Virus record (IMG/VR): IMGVR_UViG_3300048625_000202
Coordinates: 1-37,027 of that record
DNA length: 37,027 nt
Strand: one strand, 5' to 3'
From: a virus
The notes below the pieces were generated by a model that saw only the letters and a list, made by a program, of their open reading frames with translations, was not told where the DNA came from and ran no database searches. Made by a program: the position numbers and the translations under genes. Of this stretch, positions 22,384-31,387 are shown in pieces (position 1 is the stretch's first letter; every line of letters starts with the position of its first letter).

Positions 22384-24963
22384 TTACAAAGTTAATAATT
22401 TTAATCTACTTTCAAGTTCTAAAATATCGGGTGCAATTGAATTATTAATCGATACGTTATACCACCAAACAGGATTATATAATAATTGATTTTCACGATC
22501 ATAAATGTAAACCTTATTATTTTCAATTTTATATTTCAACTTTAAAACAGTAGTTTCTGAATTAATAGTAATATAAGGATTTTCAGTAGTAATAGTCATT
22601 ATTTTAGATTCGTACTTTTCCTCTCCTTTAATAGTCAATTCTTTATTAATTGGCTCATATTTAATTGACATCGGATAAACTTTAATAACGTTATTATTAT
22701 TGTCAATAGTTCTAATAAATCCCCTTTGTGTTCTTATTTTAGTTTGTAAAGCAAAGAAATCCTCTAATTCAATACCTGAAAACACTAAGTCATTATATAA
22801 AAATGGGCTTAATATTGGATTACTAGGTATAAAATCCCCGCTTTCAGTAACCGTTTTATCTAAATAAGTTGTAACGCATTTTCCATTATTTTTGTAATAC
22901 GTATTTTGGATATTTTTATTAGTAGCATATAAATTACAAGTCGCTAAATAACTATTCCAATAGTTCTCTATATTACGCTTAACTGAATAACGCAAGTTAC
23001 TATATTGATTGCCTAATTTAAGATTATCAATAGTTGTAAATCCTTGATTAGTGTAATTAGTATAAGGTATTACTGATTGATTAATTGTATAAATATAATT
23101 AGTTGTTCTAGCTCCATCATTTGATACTGAAATAGAACCGCTAGAAGTTCTTGTTAATTGTAATTCTTGACCACTAACAGCATAAACCGTATAATTTCCA
23201 GCATTTTGATCAGGAGCTGAAATAGTAAATACACTACCTACTATAATACCAAGTGAAACAAAGTTTATAGATCCATCATTTCGTAATATTAATTTAGTAC
23301 CATTATAACTATGCTGTAAATAACTACTTTCTGAAAATGTTTTATTATCTGTTGTCGTAATAGTATCAATTATAAATAAAGTATCGTCATCTTGTGTAGC
23401 AGTTCCATCGGTTAATTTAATTGAATTTCGTCTATTAGACTCAATTAAAAAAGCATCCCTAGTCCATTGAATACCAACGTCTTTTTTATTCTCTACTTTT
23501 TTATTATTTAATACCCATTTTGATTCGCCGTGTACTGTATCTGCTGAATTAACTTCGGTTGCCTCTTTTTGTGATTGATAGTTTTTATAGGAATATGTAA
23601 ATTCATTAATGCTAAATTTAGGATTGAACGTTTTATTCATTTCACTAAATTGCGTATTATCATAAAATGCACATTCATTTGAAGTATAATAATCACTTTC
23701 AAGCCCTAAAAATACTTGACCATTTGCATCAATTTCGTAATCAGCATTCATTTCAGTAATTGACTTTTCAATATCGTCTAAACTAATATAAAATGGTTTA
23801 TCAATTATTCCTCTTAATAAATTACCGTTAAATAGCCTATTATCATAAAATTGACCACCTACATCATATCTTGGAGCATTTAAAGTTAAGCTACTAATTG
23901 ACTTTGTAACTTGTTTCATTACATCAATTAATCTAAATGATGGCGTAATTGAATTATATGCAGTAGACTCGACTGAAATTTCAACTGATTGAATATTTAA
24001 AACTACATTACATTCCATTTTACCAAGTGAGTTACTACTTGATTGTCTTAACTTAAAATTAAATGATAACCAAATATATTCATCTCTTAATAAAGTAGGT
24101 ATTGTTTGATTAATCGTTGGCATTGTAAAAGTATCAACTGGTGAGTCATCTTCTAAATAATTAGAACGTAATACTATTTCAGTAGCAGTATCGTACGTTT
24201 TACCATATTTTAAAATAAATGAATATCCTACATATCCATCGCCACCATTTGCTGAATAAGCATCAAATATTCCACTAACACCACTAATAGTAATATTAAT
24301 GTTTTTAAGGTTATTAGTAGCCTTAACCAATGACATTAAAGATGGGTCATTTGGGTCTACCTCAAAAAAAGTCTGGCTATCATCAATTTCGCTTTTAACT
24401 AAATTTTGAGCAGGATTAATATTATAATAACGTGTACCTTTTGTTGTTAATACATTTGTATATGGTTGTGGTTGCTCCCATCTTGAAGTTTGTATAACTG
24501 GTTTTGCTAATAATAGTATGTTTTGTGGAACTAAAGGAGTTATTGCATTTCCGTCTACATCTTTTGAGCTAAATAAATCAACTTTTACTGACTTTCTTCT
24601 TTTTAAAACCTGTAGTTCTGATTGCTGAATTACTTTACATTTAAAGTACTCTAAATCATCTGTAATAGCCGTTGCGTAGTCTAACTCGCCTACTATATTT
24701 TCAGTTCCATCAATTTCAATGATTAAATCAGTTTTAGCTTCAAAACCGAACTTATTTAAGTAGTATAATAAATGCTCTAAATAGTGCGTTCTATTAATTA
24801 CAAATTCAAATTGATTTTCACCGCCACCAAAAGATATATCACGCCCATACATTTTATCCTTTTGTACTAATTGAAAATCAGTATCACTAAATCCAATAGG
24901 CTCATCTATTTCTAACTGTCCTATTGTATCACTTTTAAAGTTTAAATAAAATTTATAGCTCAT
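22384..24963 (-). CDS. Tail hub / baseplate protein (859 aa)
   Basis: 859 aa. It lies directly after the tape measure gene, where siphophages encode the distal tail protein and tail-associated hub. The N-terminal 130 residues (YKFYLNFKSDTIGQLEIDEPIGF, GGGENQFEFVINRTHYLEHLLYYLNKFGF) look like a compact attachment domain. The long middle is beta-rich. No lysozyme or peptidase motif is seen, so it is probably structural. Its ATG overlaps the tape measure stop by one base. Confidence 0.6.
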   Translation of the reverse strand: MSYKFYLNFKSDTIGQLEIDEPIGFSDTDFQLVQKDKMYGRDISFGGGENQFEFVINRTHYLEHLLYYLNKFGFEAKTDLIIEIDGTENIVGELDYATAITDDLEYFKCKVIQQSELQVLKRRKSVKVDLFSSKDVDGNAITPLVPQNILLLAKPVIQTSRWEQPQPYTNVLTTKGTRYYNINPAQNLVKSEIDDSQTFFEVDPNDPSLMSLVKATNNLKNINITISGVSGIFDAYSANGGDGYVGYSFILKYGKTYDTATEIVLRSNYLEDDSPVDTFTMPTINQTIPTLLRDEYIWLSFNFKLRQSSSNSLGKMECNVVLNIQSVEISVESTAYNSITPSFRLIDVMKQVTKSISSLTLNAPRYDVGGQFYDNRLFNGNLLRGIIDKPFYISLDDIEKSITEMNADYEIDANGQVFLGLESDYYTSNECAFYDNTQFSEMNKTFNPKFSINEFTYSYKNYQSQKEATEVNSADTVHGESKWVLNNKKVENKKDVGIQWTRDAFLIESNRRNSIKLTDGTATQDDDTLFIIDTITTTDNKTFSESSYLQHSYNGTKLILRNDGSINFVSLGIIVGSVFTISAPDQNAGNYTVYAVSGQELQLTRTSSGSISVSNDGARTTNYIYTINQSVIPYTNYTNQGFTTIDNLKLGNQYSNLRYSVKRNIENYWNSYLATCNLYATNKNIQNTYYKNNGKCVTTYLDKTVTESGDFIPSNPILSPFLYNDLVFSGIELEDFFALQTKIRTQRGFIRTIDNNNNVIKVYPMSIKYEPINKELTIKGEEKYESKIMTITTENPYITINSETTVLKLKYKIENNKVYIYDRENQLLYNPVWWYNVSINNSIAPDILELESRLKLLTL
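22387..22415 (-). promoter_or_regulatory. Possible promoter: TTG-N18-TAACTTTG before the 561-aa gene
   Basis: On the minus strand a TTG (22415-22413) and TAACTTTG (22394-22387) are spaced by 18 nt, the expected Bacteroidota layout. The box overlaps the stop of the upstream gene, and the start codon at 22379 is only 7 nt beyond it, so a transcript from here would be nearly leaderless. Confidence 0.4.
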
Positions 24964-27818
24964 TATACAGATAGTCCAGTGCCACTAAAACGAGCAGCGT
25001 TAATAATAGTTCTTGAGTTACCATTTTTTACATATTGATTAAATCCATTTTTGTCAATAATGGTGCTTTGTGTTTTAATTCCTGAAAAATGTTTACTTAA
25101 AATAGCATCCATTTCATTTGCGGTCATACCCTCGTATTTTTGAGTGTTTGACATTGATATTCCACGTAAAGATAACATTTCTTGTAATTGTTGTTCGTGT
25201 GTTAATACTTTTGTACCTGCTGGAGCATCCATTAATACATTACGACCTTGTGGCTGTATAACTTGACCACTTGGTAAGATTACAGCCTCTTGGTAGTTGC
25301 TACCTTTTCCATCATTTACAAGCATTAAACCTCCTTTGTGGTTATCTGTACCTTGTGCATATTGTGGTATTTTTTGCGAAGCTACCATTGCAATTTGTGC
25401 TAATCCTAAAGCTGAAATAATACCTGTCATTATACCTTGACTAATTCCACTTGGATCGGGTGAATGTGACCATATAGACATAATAGCCTGAGCTGTATCA
25501 ATAGCAATATTAAACATAGCTTGTTTTTGTTTTGCTTTGTTTTCTCTATTGGCTATTTCTTTTTTCTTTTTTTCGTAATCTTCGTCTATTTTCTTTTTAG
25601 CACTTGCACTATCCCCAGCGAATTGTAAAGATATATTCTTTTGTTCTTCAAGTCTTGAATATTCTGCATCAAAATTAGCCTGTGAAGCATTTGAAATGAA
25701 GTTAAACATTTCTTGTGTGCTTTCCATTATTGCTACTGTTGTAGTTTGCCAATTTTCTCCAAAACCTTCTATTTCTCCTTGTAACATTTTAAATGTTTCT
25801 GTAAATCCTGAAGCACTTGTAAAATCAGTTAAAAATGATTTTAAATAAGCTTTATTTTCTTCTAATTTCTTTTTAGCATCTGCTTCTGATTTTTCTCTTG
25901 CTGCTTTTTGTTCAGAACTTTCCATAAATAAAGGAGGATTTTCCTTATAATATTTTTCAGTTAATTTAATAGAATCCTCATAAAACTTTTCTATTCTTTT
26001 TAAATTTTCTTGAGCAGCATTTTCTTCTGCTGTTAATTTTTCATTATTAGCTATTGTTATTAAATTAACATCCCCTTTTGCAAGTCTTTTCTTTTCATTA
26101 AATACAACGTTTGCTATATTAATTTCATCTTGTGCTAATTGAATTGATAATTTTATTTTTTCTTGAGTAGTTCCTTTTGAACTATTTAAACTATCTTTAT
26201 CTATTTCCTTTTGTCTATTTAAATTAGATAATAAAGCTTCATATTCTCTTTGTTTATTCTCTTCAATAGCTTTTAATCTTTCTTTTTCTGCCTTATCAGT
26301 TGATTTTGAATTATCTTTTGATATTTTAGTATGCGCTTGTGAAAGTTTATTAGCAGGTTCTAATGTTTGTTTAACAGTATTTCCTTTTGCTATTTTATCA
26401 ATGAAAAAAGCATCTTCTTTTGCCCATTGTTCGCGTTGAGCAATCATGTCATTTCTTAAACTTTGAATATCCCTTCTAATGGCTGATTTACCTAGTGTAG
26501 TTGAAACACCTCCAACACCAACACTAGCAGATTGAGTTGTTTCATTTTTTGCTTTTGCTAAATCTTTATATTTTGATTGTATTTGTTCAATATTTTTTTG
26601 CTCTTTAGTTAGCCTTTCAGATTCTCTTTTTTGCAATATTTCTTCGGCAGCTCTAGCTTGAGCAACCGTTAAAATAGCTTGACTTAAAGCATCATATTGA
26701 GCCTTAGCTTGTCCTGTCATTATAGCCTCATCACTTAAATTTTTAAAGTAATAAGGATATTGTTTTTGCAATTCATCAACTGCATCTTTTCGCTCTTTAT
26801 ATGATTTATTTAAGTTAGTAGCTGTATTGTAAAGAACTTCAATATCAACTTTTTGTTTGGCGTAAGTTGTAGAGCTTTCTCCTAATGTTTTATTAAGTTC
26901 TTTTTGATTTTCTTCTAGCGATTGAACTCCTTTATTAGCCTCAAATAAACTAATTACCCATTTAGCAATATCAGCACCATAAACAGTTAATAAAGTAACA
27001 CCAACCGATAAAGCAGTTCCCCAAGAAAAAACTGCTCCAGCTAATTGTTTGAATACTGATTTTGTAGGTTCGCCACTTGCTACTAATTCAACATTTGCCT
27101 TTTTAATTTTTGTTATTTCATCAAATAACATAGGTAAGTTATTAGAAATTGCCATAAATCCTGTTTGCATACTATTTGCAAATGCGGGCATCTCACGTGT
27201 TAATTGATTGATTGAATTACCTAATCCATTCCAACCACTTGCATAATTACCTACATTTCTTGTATGTTTTCCTATTGTAGCATCTACATCTTTTAAAGTA
27301 GTATTATATTTAGTTGTTACAGCTTGTAATGTATTTAAACGTTTTTCTTCGTTTTCATTTAAGTCATTATAACGAGCCTTTCTAGTTGCTAAATCATTAT
27401 AAACAGCAGTTAATTTAGTTATTTGAGATTGTGTTTTATTATAACTATTAGCCTGTTTATCTAAAATAGCTTGTTCACGTGCTGAATTCTTTTCAAAGCT
27501 ATCAAATGCTTTTTCACGGGCTTGTTGTAGCTTAATTTCAGCTAAACGTGATTGTTCGGCTTTTTTTGCTAGTGTATCGTGTAATTTAGTAATAGCATCT
27601 TGTTGTTTTTGCAAATCAGCCATCACTTGTGCGTTATTAGTGGAATTAGCCGTTAATCCACTCGGTGTACTTATTCCGCTTACACTTTTTGAAGCGGTTA
27701 ATGATGCTTGTGCTAGTTTAAGCATTTCACTTTCAGCAAGTGAAAGTTTTGATATAAGGTTATCAACTTGCTTAATAGCATCTTGGGTAATTACTAAATC
27801 TATTGCATTTTGTGCCAT
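24963..27818 (-). CDS. Tape measure protein (951 aa)
   Basis: 951 aa, mostly alpha-helical with long coiled coils (Ala/Gln/Lys-rich, about 60-190 and 510-700). There is a membrane-like segment at about 262-292 (SWGTALSVGVTLLTVYGADIAKWVISLF), a second hydrophobic stretch near 790-815, and a C-terminal motif NHKGGLMLVNDGKGSNYQEAVILPSG common in tape measure proteins. Length and position between the chaperone-like gene and hub protein fit. By the usual rule of about 0.15 nm per residue the tail would be of the order of 140 nm. No muramidase motif found. A terminator-like hairpin sits just before its start. Confidence 0.85.
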   Translation of the reverse strand: MAQNAIDLVITQDAIKQVDNLISKLSLAESEMLKLAQASLTASKSVSGISTPSGLTANSTNNAQVMADLQKQQDAITKLHDTLAKKAEQSRLAEIKLQQAREKAFDSFEKNSAREQAILDKQANSYNKTQSQITKLTAVYNDLATRKARYNDLNENEEKRLNTLQAVTTKYNTTLKDVDATIGKHTRNVGNYASGWNGLGNSINQLTREMPAFANSMQTGFMAISNNLPMLFDEITKIKKANVELVASGEPTKSVFKQLAGAVFSWGTALSVGVTLLTVYGADIAKWVISLFEANKGVQSLEENQKELNKTLGESSTTYAKQKVDIEVLYNTATNLNKSYKERKDAVDELQKQYPYYFKNLSDEAIMTGQAKAQYDALSQAILTVAQARAAEEILQKRESERLTKEQKNIEQIQSKYKDLAKAKNETTQSASVGVGGVSTTLGKSAIRRDIQSLRNDMIAQREQWAKEDAFFIDKIAKGNTVKQTLEPANKLSQAHTKISKDNSKSTDKAEKERLKAIEENKQREYEALLSNLNRQKEIDKDSLNSSKGTTQEKIKLSIQLAQDEINIANVVFNEKKRLAKGDVNLITIANNEKLTAEENAAQENLKRIEKFYEDSIKLTEKYYKENPPLFMESSEQKAAREKSEADAKKKLEENKAYLKSFLTDFTSASGFTETFKMLQGEIEGFGENWQTTTVAIMESTQEMFNFISNASQANFDAEYSRLEEQKNISLQFAGDSASAKKKIDEDYEKKKKEIANRENKAKQKQAMFNIAIDTAQAIMSIWSHSPDPSGISQGIMTGIISALGLAQIAMVASQKIPQYAQGTDNHKGGLMLVNDGKGSNYQEAVILPSGQVIQPQGRNVLMDAPAGTKVLTHEQQLQEMLSLRGISMSNTQKYEGMTANEMDAILSKHFSGIKTQSTIIDKNGFNQYVKNGNSRTIINAARFSGTGLSV

Positions 27819-27824
27819 AATATG

Positions 27825-27859
27825 TTAAAAAAAAAGAGAGTAGCCATTTAGGTACTCTC
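27825..27859 (-). terminator. Terminator-like hairpin just before the tape measure gene
   Basis: Minus strand: GAGAGTA (27859-27853) pairs with TACTCTC (27842-27836), extended by CC/GG with one bulged base, loop TAAAT, followed by nine T residues (27835-27827). The tape measure ATG is 9 nt further. A TAACTTTG box (27878-27871) lies just upstream of the hairpin. Confidence 0.7.
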
Positions 27860-27885
27860 CGATTATTGAACAAAGTTACAAAATT

Positions 27886-28515
27886 TTAGTTTTGTTTTGA
27901 TTTTTCTTCTAATAATTTACACATTTCAACATATTCTGAAACGGTTATTTCTTTTGGGTTCAATCTATAATTCAATCCTAATCCTAAACCTATTAAAATC
28001 AATTGTTTATTTAAATTAGGTTCTGATCCTTTATTTTCTACTTTTAACTCGTCATTAAGGATTTTAATTTGAGTTTTTATGTTTTGTAATTCACTATTTA
28101 TCCTAACAATTTCAGCTATATCACCATCTACTGTATTTATTTGTGGCATATTAAATCCAAACTTATTAATCATTTCAATAAATTGATAACGCGTTTCCAT
28201 TTGACAATCGGCAAATCCTAAACTCATTCTTTGTAATAAAGCTGTTACAATATTATAGCGAGTGCTTAGATTATCAATCTTTGCCATTTTTTGTAATCTA
28301 TTAGTAAAACTCCTATCATTTAGTAGTTTAAAATAATCGTCTTGCAGTTGAATTGCTAATACTTCTAATCGACTATCTTTTACTTTTGTTTGCCTACCAT
28401 CAAACCCAACTATTAACCAGTTATAATCGTTTATAGTAGTTAATTTATTCCAATTGTACAAAGGTAAGTTTTCAAGGCTATTATAAAACTCTAATTCTTT
28501 TACTTCTGGTCTCAT
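27886..28515 (-). CDS. Probable tail assembly chaperone (209 aa)
   Basis: 209 aa, helical. Its place directly before the tape measure gene is that of tail assembly chaperones. The C-terminal segment (RLNPKEITVSEYVEMCKLLEEK) resembles such proteins in Bacteroidota phages. No slippery frameshift site was found linking it to an overlapping frame, unlike lambda G/GT. It overlaps the preceding gene by ATGA (28515-28512). The role is inferred mainly from gene order. Confidence 0.5.
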   Translation of the reverse strand: MRPEVKELEFYNSLENLPLYNWNKLTTINDYNWLIVGFDGRQTKVKDSRLEVLAIQLQDDYFKLLNDRSFTNRLQKMAKIDNLSTRYNIVTALLQRMSLGFADCQMETRYQFIEMINKFGFNMPQINTVDGDIAEIVRINSELQNIKTQIKILNDELKVENKGSEPNLNKQLILIGLGLGLNYRLNPKEITVSEYVEMCKLLEEKSKQN

Positions 28516-28970
28516 AAATATTGGTTTATAAATTTCATTAATTCAGGCTTAATAATTCTATAATTCATTTCATATTGATTTTGCTTTGTCAACCCAAATA
28601 TGTTAGAATAACCTTTAAAGAAGTTTGCTTTTTGATTTGAGCCTGTTCCTGTACTAAAAATAGTAATTTTAGTTAAATCTGGCATAATATCAACTTGAAA
28701 GTTATTTAAAAAGTTACCACTATCTCTAAATGTATAAGGATTTCCCGCTATCTTTTCAGGATTAATCATTTGAGTAGCTAATGTATAAACCCCTTTAAAC
28801 TTTGAATTACTATTTTTTAACTCTTTATCATCTGCACCTTTGCTATTTTCTATTTGATCAATATTAAGGTTTACAATTTCATTCTCTTTTGCCAATACAA
28901 TACGTTCAGTTTGATCTAATATCGAACCTTTTACAAATTTAGCGTTTTTTAAATATTCTGAAATTGTCAT
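28512..28970 (-). CDS. Probable tail completion / neck protein (152 aa)
   Basis: The preferred start is the ATG at 28970 (MTISEYLKNAKF), giving 152 aa; an in-frame ATG 24 bp upstream lies in the preceding terminator hairpin's T tract and is unlikely. The protein has alpha/beta character, with YTFRDSGNFLNNFQVDIMPD (about 85-104) and a C-terminal MNYRIIKPELMKFINQYL resembling HK97 gp10-type tail completion proteins. It sits between the tail tube and chaperone genes. A TACCTTTG box ends 4 nt before the ATG. Confidence 0.5.
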   Translation of the reverse strand: MTISEYLKNAKFVKGSILDQTERIVLAKENEIVNLNIDQIENSKGADDKELKNSNSKFKGVYTLATQMINPEKIAGNPYTFRDSGNFLNNFQVDIMPDLTKITIFSTGTGSNQKANFFKGYSNIFGLTKQNQYEMNYRIIKPELMKFINQYL

Positions 28971-28983
28971 AAAACAAAGGTAT

Positions 28984-29012
28984 AAAAAAACCACGTTAAT
29001 TGAATAACGTGG
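28984..29012 (-). terminator. Rho-independent terminator after the tail tube gene
   Basis: Minus strand CCACGTTA (29012-29005) pairs perfectly with TAACGTGG (28998-28991), loop TTCAAT, followed by seven T residues (28990-28984). It lies 24 bp after the major tail protein stop. Termination here would give that protein more mRNA than the distal tail genes. Confidence 0.85.
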
Positions 29013-29035
29013 CTTAATTACTAAAACAAACTAAT

Positions 29036-29965
29036 TTATGCTACTACTACACTAGCCACAGAAGCTGCTTTGTAAAGCAAGCCTGTAGAAGCTACTAAAA
29101 TAGTATTAGAACTTGCAGTTGCATCCCATAACTCTACTGTATACGTTCCAGCAGTTGCTGCAGGAATTGTAAAAGTATAAGTTTTAGCTGAGCTATCTAA
29201 AGCTACTGCAGTTGCAGTTACTACAACACCATTCTTTTTGATTCTAAAATTGCTTAAAACTAATCCATCAACAAAGTGTGATTTGTCTTGAAGCAAAGCT
29301 TTTACAATTAAAGAAGTTCCTGAAACTGCCAAAGGTGATGGAGTTAAACTAACGTCATTAACACCTTCCAAATCAGATTTAGCGTTAAAATCCATAGTAT
29401 CTCCGATAATCCATGATTGACGCTCCATTTCTGAAAAGTCAGCCAATTGAATTTGCATTTTCGTTTCTGCAGGATTATTACCCTCTTTACCTTTGTACTG
29501 CCCTGTATAGAGCATTTTTACACCAAAACCTTTGATAACACCCGCTTTTGATTGTGTAAAGATTTTGTTACCCTCTACATCATAAAAAGCTACGTTAAAA
29601 CGGTCTTTTGAGTTTAATCCTCTTAAAGCTTTCCAAAAGTTTACACCATTGTTGTCAAACATTACATCATACTCATAAGGTAATTCTCCTGTTACGGTTT
29701 TGTAACCTGAGCCATCAGCTGTATTAATGTTTGGCTCTACTGGTACTAAATTAAATGATTTAATACCTTGTAAGATAATAACATCACCTTTTTGTTGTGC
29801 TTTTTTTACATTTGCTAAATTCTGAATATCAGTATAAGCATAACCTCTTGGAGTTAATTCGATTGTTTCAACTCTCTCCCAGTCGAAAGTACAACCCTCC
29901 ATGCCTGTACCTAGCAAGTCGCCTTGGTTACAGTTTACTACATTAATTTGGTCAATTAAAGCCAT
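29036..29965 (-). CDS. Major tail (tube) protein with C-terminal Ig-like domain
   Basis: 309 aa. The N-terminal 200 residues (INVVNCNQGDLLGTGMEGCTFDW, EYDVMFDNNGVNFWKALRGLNS, and KMQIQLADFSEMERQSWI) fit a tail tube subunit in sequence style and position. A C-terminal beta domain (about 205-300, GTYTVELWDATASSN) resembles Ig-like add-ons displayed on phage tails. A perfect terminator follows, as expected for an abundant virion protein. A 47-aa ORF ends 1 bp upstream. Confidence 0.75.
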   Translation of the reverse strand: MALIDQINVVNCNQGDLLGTGMEGCTFDWERVETIELTPRGYAYTDIQNLANVKKAQQKGDVIILQGIKSFNLVPVEPNINTADGSGYKTVTGELPYEYDVMFDNNGVNFWKALRGLNSKDRFNVAFYDVEGNKIFTQSKAGVIKGFGVKMLYTGQYKGKEGNNPAETKMQIQLADFSEMERQSWIIGDTMDFNAKSDLEGVNDVSLTPSPLAVSGTSLIVKALLQDKSHFVDGLVLSNFRIKKNGVVVTATAVALDSSAKTYTFTIPAATAGTYTVELWDATASSNTILVASTGLLYKAASVASVVVA

Positions 29966-29966
29966 A

Positions 29967-30110
29967 TTATTTTATGTATTTTTGAATTAATAAATTATCT
30001 ATTGTTCGTTGGTTTGAAAGTTCTATTGTATCTCCAATATAATACACTTTATCAAATGTAAATTGTTTCAATACTAAAAAACTTCTAACAACACTTTTCT
30101 CTTTTGCCAT
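29967..30110 (-). CDS. Small hypothetical protein before the tail tube gene (47 aa)
   Basis: A 47-codon ORF from MAKEKSVVRSFLVLKQ to LLIQKYIK. It has a basic N terminus and a short beta-like core (FTFDKVYYIGDTIEL). It overlaps the upstream tail gene by 26 bp and stops 1 bp before the tube gene, so it is embedded in the operon. Function unknown; it could be a small neck component. Confidence 0.5.
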   Translation of the reverse strand: MAKEKSVVRSFLVLKQFTFDKVYYIGDTIELSNQRTIDNLLIQKYIK

Positions 30111-30615
30111 ATCTAATATTTTCGTTTAGGCATTTTTTTCCGTCTATTTCAATTTCTAAATCGATTACTATTGCATTCCATACGTCAATTAGTCCTTTAT
30201 CATTTTCTTTTACGGAATAGTTTGGTATTAATTGCTTTTCAACTGTATAGCCTACTATTGAACTAATACCACTACGCTCTAAAGTAGTTATAAAGTTTTC
30301 GTAAACTGGAATTAAAATATTTGTGTAATCGGTTTTAAACTGAAATTCATTGAATTTATCAACGTTATTTGATCGTGTTGCAATTACAAATCTTGCTTTT
30401 CTATTTACTATATTTCTAATATAATCCTCTCTATCTTTTCCAGTAACTAACCATATCAAAGGATATTTAGATACGTTTTCTTTTAGAATTAAGAACTTAT
30501 TCAATACATCAGTAGTTCCCCAATCATATCGAACCTTAAAGCTACGATTTGATGCGTCTTTTACATCGGGCATTAAATTAATTAACTCTCTTATTTTCTC
30601 TTCAAAAACTATCAT
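30085..30615 (-). CDS. Putative tail terminator / head closure protein (176 aa)
   Basis: 176 aa. Alpha/beta pattern (IRELINLMPDV, YPLIWLVTGKDRE, KARFVIATRS, ILIPVYENFITTLERSG), the kind seen in small tail terminator proteins, and it sits between the connector and the tube gene where that function is expected. The C terminus is Cys-containing and basic (GKREKCC). It overlaps the previous gene by 4 bp. Function rests on gene order and general pattern. Confidence 0.5.
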   Translation of the reverse strand: MIVFEEKIRELINLMPDVKDASNRSFKVRYDWGTTDVLNKFLILKENVSKYPLIWLVTGKDREDYIRNIVNRKARFVIATRSNNVDKFNEFQFKTDYTNILIPVYENFITTLERSGISSIVGYTVEKQLIPNYSVKENDKGLIDVWNAIVIDLEIEIDGKKCLNENIRYGKREKCC

Positions 30616-31229
30616 ATTCCGAATGAATTTTGAGTAGTATAAGGCTTAAAATAACTAGGATTCCATGTAGAAAAATCTAATTGTTTATCTAATAAATAGC
30701 TATATAATGAACGCTCAGGGCTTAATCTACAACCATACCAATCAATACTTTTGTCAGTTATAATCGGATTAATTAAATAGTCGCCTTGATATTGTTTTAT
30801 AAAGCTATTATTAGCATTTGCAATTAGATACATAGGTGTAGCATTTGAAGCATTTTCAGGATTTGCAACCTTTCCGCCTGTTGTTGACAAACGTATAGCA
30901 GTTTCGGTTGTGAATACTTCAAAAATACGACATGCAATTAATGAATTTTCATTCGCTAATCCATACCATACTTTTTCTTCATATTCTTCTCCGTAAACTA
31001 ACTTTTTCCATTTTGCATTAGTAGTATTATCAATATCATCTAAAGCAATTTGAAGCTCGTTATAAAGCGTTAAACCCAAAGCATTTAATAAGATTTCTTT
31101 TTCTATTTTAGTACATAAAAAATCTAATTCTCCTTGGTTATCATAAGCAGAACCGCTAGGGTCTTGCACAGCCAAAGGAATATGTAAATAGTTTTTATTA
31201 GTAAAAAAAGATTGATCTATTATTTGCAT
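30612..31229 (-). CDS. Putative head-tail connector protein (205 aa)
   Basis: 205 aa. It follows the capsid gene and a 49-aa ORF, the site of gp6-type connectors. The protein is helical in the middle (LDFLCTKIEKEILLNALGLTLYNELQIAL) and has an aromatic C terminus (LDKQLDFSTWNPSYFKPY). Similar proteins (DUF6712-like in style) are known in Bacteroidota phages at this position. It overlaps the next gene by 4 bp. Confidence 0.5.
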   Translation of the reverse strand: MQIIDQSFFTNKNYLHIPLAVQDPSGSAYDNQGELDFLCTKIEKEILLNALGLTLYNELQIALDDIDNTTNAKWKKLVYGEEYEEKVWYGLANENSLIACRIFEVFTTETAIRLSTTGGKVANPENASNATPMYLIANANNSFIKQYQGDYLINPIITDKSIDWYGCRLSPERSLYSYLLDKQLDFSTWNPSYFKPYTTQNSFGI

Positions 31230-31234
31230 TGCTT

Positions 31235-31384
31235 TTATTTTGTTTGTTTAACTGCTTTCTTTTCCTCGTAGTATTTTGCAACTTTCTCCACGTTTACTAA
31301 TTGAGAGGCGAGTAGGGAGTCACACTCCCAAACATCGCCTTTCTTTTTAGTTGCAAAGTCCTCTAAAAACTCTACCTTAAGCAT
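31235..31384 (-). CDS. Small protein downstream of capsid gene (49 aa)
   Basis: A 49-codon ORF from MLKVEFLEDF to KAVKQTK, 3 bp after the capsid stop and 5 bp before the connector gene. The KKKGDVWECDSLLASQLVNVEKVAKYYEE part resembles the short proteins with a KGD...A..L...G/A pattern often found right after capsid genes in siphophages, of unclear role. The C terminus is Lys-rich. Confidence 0.6.
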   Translation of the reverse strand: MLKVEFLEDFATKKKGDVWECDSLLASQLVNVEKVAKYYEEKKAVKQTK

Positions 31385-31387
31385 TTA

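Noticed and set aside
28971-28994. Upstream start at 28994 for the tail completion protein
   Set aside because: It would begin at the base of the terminator hairpin and T tract and add a hydrophobic MVFLYLCF stretch unlike the rest of the protein; the ATG at 28970 fits better.
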